DNA from: Okapia johnstoni
Taxonomy: Eukaryota > Chordata > Mammalia > Artiodactyla > Giraffidae
Assembly (NCBI GenBank): GCA_024291935.2
Contig: CM044307.1
Coordinates: forward strand, 99,639,461-99,703,460
Direction: 5' to 3'
DNA: 64,000 nucleotides
Shown here piece after piece: positions 57,475 through 64,000 of this stretch. Position 1 is the first letter of the stretch. Every line of letters starts with the position of its first letter. Under the pieces are notes generated by a model. The model was given only the letters and a program-made list of their open reading frames with translations. It made no database searches and was not told where the DNA came from. The position numbers were made by a program, and so were the translations under genes.

Positions 57475-57483
57475 AAAATAAAT

Positions 57484-58411
57484 AAGAAATTACAAAACAA
57501 AAGTAGGCATAAAGGAAATGAGATGAAGTATATATGAAGGAAAAGCAGTTAGATCTAAGGAAAATTATATTCAGTGAAATAAATATCCCATCTGGCTTAA
57601 TCCTAGAGAATTAGCCTGTGGTACCAGATATTCAGCACAGAGAGACAGAAGACTTAAATGATTTGAAACTCATCATTTAAAATATTGGTACAAATGATTA
57701 TGTTAAAAATTCAACTGCATTTTAGTTGTGTTCATAGAAAATCCAGGGGAACTTATATAAACTATTATAACTATAGAAAAAATTTCAGCAAGAACTTTTT
57801 AGATCAAAAAATTATATCTAAATGTAAAAATTAATAATTTTTTTATACAGGAATAAGAATCAAACTAGAACAAATAATTTAAAGAATACTATTCACAGAT
57901 ATTTTTGTGCTTTCTTTTTTTAATTTTTTTAAGTTATGAAAGTATTTACATGTTTACAGGAGACTTGGTAGATAGAGAGCAAAGTATATTCCACTACATA
58001 TTACCATTATATTTTTAAGTAGATAAATTAAGATTTTTAGTTGAAGTTTCATTATCAAACTCTCAAAAATTGATAAAGTAAATATAGAGAAAAATAAAAG
58101 GATATAGTAGACCTGGAAAACACCATAAACCAATTCAACATAATGAAGATTTATACAATTTTCACACAACAGTAGGATACAAATTCTATTCAAGTTCCCA
58201 TAAACTAGGAGACACTGGAACATATCCAGGGACATAAAACAAGGCGTAAAAATTTCATGATATTGAAATCATATAGAGTCTATTCTCTTATCACTGTGAA
58301 ATTACATTAGAAATCAATATCAAAAGATATTTGACAATAGCCCACGTATTTTCAAGTGCAATGTGACCTTTAAGAGAGATATTTGACTTAGCCATTGGAA
58401 ACCTCAATAAA
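57484..58411. other. Unclassified AT-rich sequence
   Basis: No recognised repeat. Frames such as 57954-58235 are hydrophobic AT-rich noise. Confidence 0.4.
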
Positions 58412-58650
58412 GTTCAGTTCAGTTCAGTTCAGTTCAGTCGCTCAGTCATGTCCAACTCTTGGCGACCCCATGAACTGCAGCACACCAGGCCTCCCTGTCC
58501 ATCACCAACTCCCAGAGTTTACTCAAACTCACTTCCATTGAGTTGGTGATGCCATCCAACCATCTCATCCTCTGTTGTCCCCTTCCCCTCCCGCCTTCAA
58601 TCTTTCCCAGCATCAGGGTCTTTTCAAATGATTCTGTTCTTTGCATCAGA
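58412..58650 (-). mobile_element. BovB 3' end, minus strand
   Basis: Five GTTCA repeats at the left (complement of the ACTGA tail), then the reverse-complement BovB end up to TCTTTGCATCAG. About 240 bases. No clear target duplication was seen. Confidence 0.93.
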
Positions 58651-59691
58651 CACAGGGGGTCATGGCAGAGAGGAAAGCTTTTAAATGAGAAATTAATATC
58701 AAAATGAGAAATTAATAACAAATATACTTTAAAAACCCCATATATTTTGAGATTAGATATCCACTTTGAAGTGTATGTATCTAAGAAGCCATAATAAGGA
58801 AAATAAGAAAATATTTGTAACAGAATATTACAAATATTCTGTAACATTAAAAGAAACTATATGAGAGACTATAAAAGAGACTATATCAGAATTTGTTGTA
58901 TGCTGCTGAAGCTTCTCAATGCAACTAAATACAATGTGGAATCTTGAATAAGGTATGAAAACAAATAATGGACACTAGCATAAAATTTTGTGAAATTTGA
59001 ACAAAATATGTATTTTAGTTAATACTGTATCACATGTTAATTTCCTATTTTGTTTTGTGTTTTTTATGATATAGTATTTCTTCATATACTCAGAATTGGA
59101 TTAGAAGTTTCAAGCCTCGTTCAGTTCTTTTGTCTTTAAATCATTAAGATAATAAACTTTTTAGACTTTTAGCAGTTTACTACATGCCAAAATATGTTAT
59201 ATCAAAGTTTTGAGTGAATATAAATTAGAAATCTAGCATTCTCTCATACTAAATCAAACAGCTGTAATCAAAATATCATAAATTTTTTAGCAAGGCAAAA
59301 AATTCATAAGTTTCCTAAAATATGTGTATATATTATTTATACTATTCATATACATGTATGCAAAAGCTTTTCTACTGTGTTTGATAAAGGCTTGAGAAAG
59401 AACAAGCACACACACAAAAAAAGAGATGGATAAATTGGAAAACAAACTAAATGAAATGGGAGCACTGCATATGAAATAGCAAAAGTGAAACTACATAAAA
59501 GTAAAACATTATCATATAGTCTAGTTGTTTTTAAACATGGCTGGTCATGAGAAACACATCTGAAGCTTTGGAGAATATCAACACCTAAGCATTTGTATTT
59601 TTCAAAAAATTCCAAGATAATTCTGATATACATCTGAATTTTAAAGAGTGATTACAAGATTTTTCTACTAAATGGTAGTTTTAGTGATACA
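58651..59691. other. Unclassified AT-rich sequence
   Basis: About 1 kb with no recognised element or gene. The direct words AGAGACTATA recur near 58865 and 58876. Confidence 0.4.
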
Positions 59692-59763
59692 GTTCAGTTC
59701 AGTCACTCAGTCTTGTCCGACTCTTTGCAACCCCATGTACTGCAGCACGCCAGGCTTCCCTGC
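59692..59763 (-). mobile_element. Short BovB 3' end, minus strand
   Basis: About 70 bases of reverse-complement BovB terminus: CAGTTCAGTTCAGTCACTCA, CTTGTCCGACTCTTTGCAAC and ACGCCAGGCTTCCCTG. Another extremely truncated copy. Confidence 0.92.
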
Positions 59764-60009
59764 GAATTCTACTATTTTCTGTTGACTAGTCATGATACAG
59801 TGGTATTAAGCAGATAATAATTACATAATCACAATAGTAAAAAGTGTTTTGCTATTGACAGAAAATAAAAGATCATTACAGTTGCAAGCCTTAATGGAAA
59901 CATGATTAATCAACCAGTATAAAATAATTACATACAATTTTGGGAGTTAAACAGAGCGACGTGGTAAGTGGAAGTGCATACATGCACATACTTTCATTTT
60001 CCCAACAAG

Positions 60010-60600
60010 TCTATGTCTTTTTGTTAGTGCATTTAATCCATTTATATTTAAGGTGATTATCAATATATTACCATTTTCTTAATTGTTTTGGGTTTGTTTC
60101 CTTCTCTTGTGTTTCCTGCCTAGAGAAGGAAGACCCTTGATCAAGACTCTCATTCAGATTTGACAGGGAAGTCAAAAGCTTTCCGGATAAGGAAAAGTTA
60201 AGAGAATTCATCACCACTAAACCAGCTTTTGGAGAAGGCAATGGCAACCCACTCCAGTACTCTTGCCTGTAACATCCCATGGACGGAGGAGCCTGGTGGC
60301 CTGCAGTCCATGGGGTCGCGAAGAGTCGGACGCGACTGAGCGGCTTCACTTTCACTTTTCACTTTCATGCACTGGAGAAGGAAATGGCAACCCACTCCAG
60401 TGTTCTTGCCTGGAGAATCCCAGGGACGGGGGAGCCCGGTGGGCTGCCATCTATGGGGTCGCACAGAGTCGGACATGACTGAAGAGACTTAGCAAACCAG
60501 CTTTACAACAAGTGCTAAAGGAACTTCTCCAGGCAGGAAACACAAGAGAAGGAAAAGACCTACACAAAATATTCACATAATCTTATGTGACATAGAAATA
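60010..60600 (-). mobile_element. Inverted L1 fragment spanning the ORF1/ORF2 junction
   Basis: 60010-60135 is minus-strand L1 (CATTTAATCCATTTATATTT, TGTTTCCTGCCTAGAGAAG). 60140-60229 plus 60505-60600 is plus-strand L1 from just upstream (CAAAAGCTTTCCGGATAAG, GGAACTTCTCCAGGCAGGAA). Both parts include the AGGCAGGAAACACAAGAGAA region. It carries no L1 3' end. A Bov-A2 lies inside at 60230-60493. Confidence 0.8.
60230..60493 (+). mobile_element. Bov-A2 dimeric SINE with TSD
   Basis: Two Bov-A monomers near consensus, with several retained CpGs (for example TCGGACGCGACTGAGCGGC), ending in GAAGAGACTTAGC. Perfect 11-bp duplication, AAACCAGCTTT (60219-60229 and 60494-60504). The retained CpGs suggest a young insertion. 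Confidence 0.96.
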
Positions 60601-60779
60601 AATCTGACAATATATTCAAGAATATGGAAAGTTTTAAAACATTGAGGAGCGTAAAAGAACACCCAAGTAAATGTAATGGTTAGAAAATCTCAGTAACTTC
60701 ATTAGGTCAAATCATCCTCAAATAATCAAAATGCCAATACTTTCCAATCAATATTCCAGCAAGGAACCAGATATAAGCA

Positions 60780-60836
60780 AATATATACAGATATATATAT
60801 ATATATATATAGATAGATAGATAGATAGATATATGC
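60780..60836. repeat. (TA)n(GATA)n compound microsatellite
   Basis: TA dinucleotides followed by about five GATA units and a further imperfect TATA tract. Confidence 0.95.
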
Positions 60837-62464
60837 AGATATATACAGCAAAGAACCAGAATAGTAAGCCTAGTAATAGACTCTCATTCATTTAGAAAGC
60901 TGAAGTATGAATAAGATAACATTACCAATCAGTGTGGAAAGAATGGATCACTCAAAAAGTACTGTCAAGATCATTGCTTATCCAAATGTAAAATTCATTA
61001 AAATGGATTCTGACCTGTAGCAAATATTTGTGTGCACTCGTTGTGTTTACACATGCACACACACATATACACACAAAACTTCTAATTGGATTTAAAGCCT
61101 TGAAAAAACTTGAAAAACTCAATAATAAAAAGGACACAATTTCTACAAAAGGTTTTTTCCTTTTAGAAAGTGACCCAAATAATACAAATCATTTTAGAGT
61201 TTCATATTGCCTAATTAAAATGAAAGGTTTCTGTACCACATACCCACAGCGAAAAGAAGAACAAAAAACAAAACAACAACCTCCATGAATGAAGAGTTAA
61301 GAGAAGCCATTAATGGAGAGAAGATACGTGAAATATGCAATGATGCAGAATGAATATGGAACACTCTCAAATTATAAACACATGCATCCCAAATAATAAC
61401 ACTGGGAAAATGTTAATAAAATGTTAATCAGAACTGTGAAATGATAAATTTCTGTTCTTTAATCAGCTGGTTTGGGGTACCTTGGTAGGCTGTTGTAGCA
61501 AACTAATAGTCATTTTTTATTTCTTAAAAATTATCTACAGCAAGTATTGCCAAAATAAAAAAATTGACATAACCAAATGATAATTATGTGTAGGCATGCC
61601 ATGTTATTCTCTATGTTTTTTTTCCCTGAACTTGAAAATGTCATGATTTAAAAAATAGAAGTAAATTGCAATCTTCAAATACATAATTAATAAAATGGAA
61701 AAGCTATTCAACTAAGGAAGCTAGAATGTGAATATTAGAAACTCAGTTTCATGTGGCAAAATGAAAGTCCTAAACAGTAGTATCAATAAACCCTAAATTA
61801 GTTCACTGAAAATGAGTACAATTAAGAAAATTATCCTTTAAGTTTAAAAATTAAAACTCTGAAAAATCCAATTAATAAAAAAGATTTATAATATAAGCAG
61901 AAAATATGAGGAGACAGATTAGGTAAAGATATACTGATATCATTTTTTAAATGAATAATGATGCAATTTGCTAAGTGTTATATTAATACATTTAAATATC
62001 TTGAGAATGGGAATAATTTTCCAAAAAGTATGTATCACCTGATGCAAATCCAGGAAAAAAGTCCCACTCTTGTACATTTATAATTTGAAAAGTATATATC
62101 ATATAATTTATAAAAGTGGAATACACAATTTTAAAATGATCAAAATTGTATATCACATTAGTACAAATTAAAATAATGCAATATGTTATTATCTACCATT
62201 CTTTGCTTCAAATGAATCCAAACATATTCAAGCTTTTAAAGTTTCAGTGCTACAGCTAGTTGGACCACTACAAGGAAATGGGAAATGAAGGAGAATTTGG
62301 ACATATCAAAAGTAGAAGCATCACTCTGTAAAATCCACAGTACCTTTTTTTTTTGTATGTCTCTTAACCTGTCTCTCACAATAGACCGAGAGCATAATGA
62401 AAGCAAGCAAGGGTTTGGGGGTTTTTTGGCTTTTATATTCCTTAGCACTTAGCGAAAAAAATAT
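60837..62464. other. Long AT-rich unclassified stretch
   Basis: About 1.6 kb with no recognised repeat or gene. A short CA-rich tract lies at 61053-61076. Open frames here are short and lack domains. Confidence 0.4.
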
Positions 62465-62890
62465 GAAAATACATAATTCTGGCAAGGTTGTAGGTAAAAA
62501 TTAAATCAATTACTTGGTTGGGAGGAATGGACATTGGAAAAGCTCCAAGGAAAACAGTTCTGCAATATTTATCAAAACCCTTCAAAACATTCTTTCTCTT
62601 TTCTGTAATAAATCCATCTCTTAACATCCAATCTAAAGAAATAATCAGAAATTCAAGCAAAAGTTTTGTCAAATATGGTCATCTCCTGCAACAGTAAAAA
62701 ACTAGAAACCATCTAAATGTCCAACAACTGAGGAAATATTGGTGAATTATAGTATGTCATATTATGTTAGCTTCTAAATAAGCATGATCAAGAGCTTTTA
62801 ATGATGTAGAAAAATTGCTTATGATATAGCATGACTTAGTTTTTCCAGTTAAATAGAAAATAATAACAACTATGTGACTAGTAATCAGAG
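62465..62890 (+). mobile_element. Old L1 (L1M-type) ORF2 end and 3'UTR
   Basis: AATCTAAAGAAATAATCAGA, then AAACTAGAAACCATCTAAAT and GTCCAACAACTGAGGAAATA, are typical of old mammalian L1 3' ends. Highly diverged. Confidence 0.72.
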
Positions 62891-63049
62891 AAGAGGAACT
62901 AACCAAAATGCATATCTTAAAGAGGTAGACTAAAGATTCATTTTTATTCTCTTATTGGTATTGGCGTGCCTTTTTCATGGTTTTTGGAGGAGCACGCATT
63001 ATGTCATGTGTTATGGTCATGAAAGACACTTTAATGTTTTTAAGATTTT

Positions 63050-63235
63050 TTTTGACATGAACATTTTTAAAATCTTTATTGAGTCTGTTACAACCTTGCT
63101 TCCGTTTTATGTTTTGGCTGCAAGATGTGGGAGAATTATGTGGAAGCTTACCTCCCTGGCCAGGGATCAGACCCACAACCCTTGCACTGGAAGGTGAAAC
63201 CTTAACCACAGGACTGACAGGGAAGTTCCATGAAA
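63050..63235 (-). mobile_element. CHR-type tRNA-Glu SINE, minus strand
   Basis: Reverse-complement CHR-1/SINE2: GTTTTGGCTGCAAGATGTGG, CCCTGGCCAGGGATCAGACC, CTTAACCACAGGACTGACAG and GGGAAGTTCC. The left part is T-rich, complement of the A-rich tail. Confidence 0.85.
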
Positions 63236-63419
63236 TACGTTTTTCAAAAGACAATTTTTATTTTATTTTTCCATCAGTGTTAACCTTTGTTTTGTTATGA
63301 GATGCTTTGATTCAACAAGTATTACTATGTTATCTACACTGCACTAGTAAAAAAGTCACTGGGGAAACCAGTGTGACAGGAAACCATCAGATAACATGTT
63401 TGCAGTCTCTTTAACATAA

Positions 63420-63610
63420 AGGCCAAAAGGCATACAGAGTCATGTTAAGCGCTGATCATCTCTTGTGTGGACTATTATAACAAACTCTTACTGCATCTGT
63501 TACCTCCTACTGTACACCCTTCAGTTTATTTTTTGCCCTGTCATCAGAATGCTTTGCCTAAGCACAAATTTGGTCATGCCTTTTGTTTCCTAAACTTACT
63601 TCTTTGCCCT
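63420..63610 (+). mobile_element. L2 LINE fragment
   Basis: CTTGTGTGGACTATTATAAC, then CTGTTACCTCCTACTGTACA, matches the L2 3' region. Interrupted at its right side by a small DNA element. Confidence 0.65.
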
Positions 63611-63614
63611 TTGA

Positions 63615-63740
63615 CTGCAGCACTGATTCTCAACCATGAATGCTCATCAGAATCACTCTGGTGAATTTTTTTAAAAGTCCAGTGCCCCGACTTTTCTCCT
63701 CACTGAGCCCCTCTCCCCTGGCCCTGCCAAGCTCCTGATG
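63615..63740 (+). mobile_element. MER5-like hAT fragment
   Basis: CACTGATTCTCAACCATGAA, then CATCAGAATCACTCTGGTGA, resembles the MER5 family of short hAT elements inserted in L2. The right terminus is not clear. Confidence 0.55.
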
Positions 63741-63799
63741 TAAGTGTTCTTGACTGGGGCGAAGATATCAATTTCTTAAAGCTACCCAGAATAATGATT

Positions 63800-64000
63800 G
63801 TGATTATGTTTCCAGTCCCATTTCTTACCACTTCCCCTGAGCAGATTCTGGATTTCATGTCTTATTATCTCATACTGTGTTTACCTATGATTCTGTTTCT
63901 CCCTGGAATGCACTTTCATCCTTTGTTATCTTGAGTTCTTCTAGTCATCTTTTTAAATTTTGTTTAAATACTCCCCCACGCAGTAAACCTTCTCTGATAC
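63800..64000 (+). mobile_element. L2 LINE fragment, continues past window
   Basis: CTCCCTGGAATGCACTTTCA, then CAGTAAACCTTCTCTGATAC, matches the L2 3' part in forward orientation. Probably the continuation of 63420-63610. Confidence 0.65.

Overview
This window looks like gene-poor intergenic or deep-intronic DNA from a ruminant, most likely a bovid (cattle, sheep, goat or a relative). The diagnosis rests on repeats. BovB (RTE) LINE fragments with the ACTGA-repeat tail are present in 11 places, with many tRNA-Glu-derived Bov-tA SINEs, Bov-A2 dimers ending in AGC repeats, CHR-type SINEs, and young bovid-type L1 copies. Older mammalian repeats (MIR, L2, L1M-type, hAT and a Tigger1-like DNA transposon) form the background. 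I see no host exon, processed host pseudogene, RNA gene, CRISPR array or endogenous retrovirus. Every long reading frame is explained by L1 or BovB, or is an antisense shadow of one.

Layout. 0-9 kb: BovB tails, a minus-strand L1 carrying Bov-tA insertions, and isolated SINEs. 9-15 kb: the least repetitive part, with MIR and L2 fragments and an unexplained 241/244-bp inverted repeat (11884-12124 and 12577-12820). 15-24 kb: a BovB fragment that lacks its tail yet has target-site duplications, a twin-primed (5'-inverted) L1, an hAT element, a 36-bp BovB micro-insertion, and more L1. 24-31 kb: unique DNA, L2, a clean short L1 insertion (27601-28384), SINEs and an hAT element. 31-39.5 kb: a large minus-strand L1 reaching its GC-rich 5'UTR, split by a younger plus-strand L1 that carries an apparent 3' transduction (33587-34965). 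39.5-45.5 kb: mostly unique DNA with a 197/193-bp direct repeat and a 1.1-kb BovB. 45.5-49.7 kb: a nearly end-to-end Tigger1-like element interrupted by a 1.86-kb BovB. 50-64 kb: L2 and MIR relics, five more BovB fragments, SINEs, an inverted L1 fragment carrying a Bov-A2, and AT-rich unclassified DNA.

The elements relate in layers. Autonomous L1 and BovB supply reverse transcriptase, and Bov-tA and Bov-A2 share the BovB 3' tail and were probably mobilised by BovB. Insertions nest in age order: SINE in L1, L1 in L1, BovB in Tigger. I found no new functional system. The most informative observations are structural: the minimal BovB insertion, the tail-less BovB, the L1 3' transduction, the inverted repeat and the local direct duplication. 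Family names come from recognition of consensus sequence by eye, and no database search was run.
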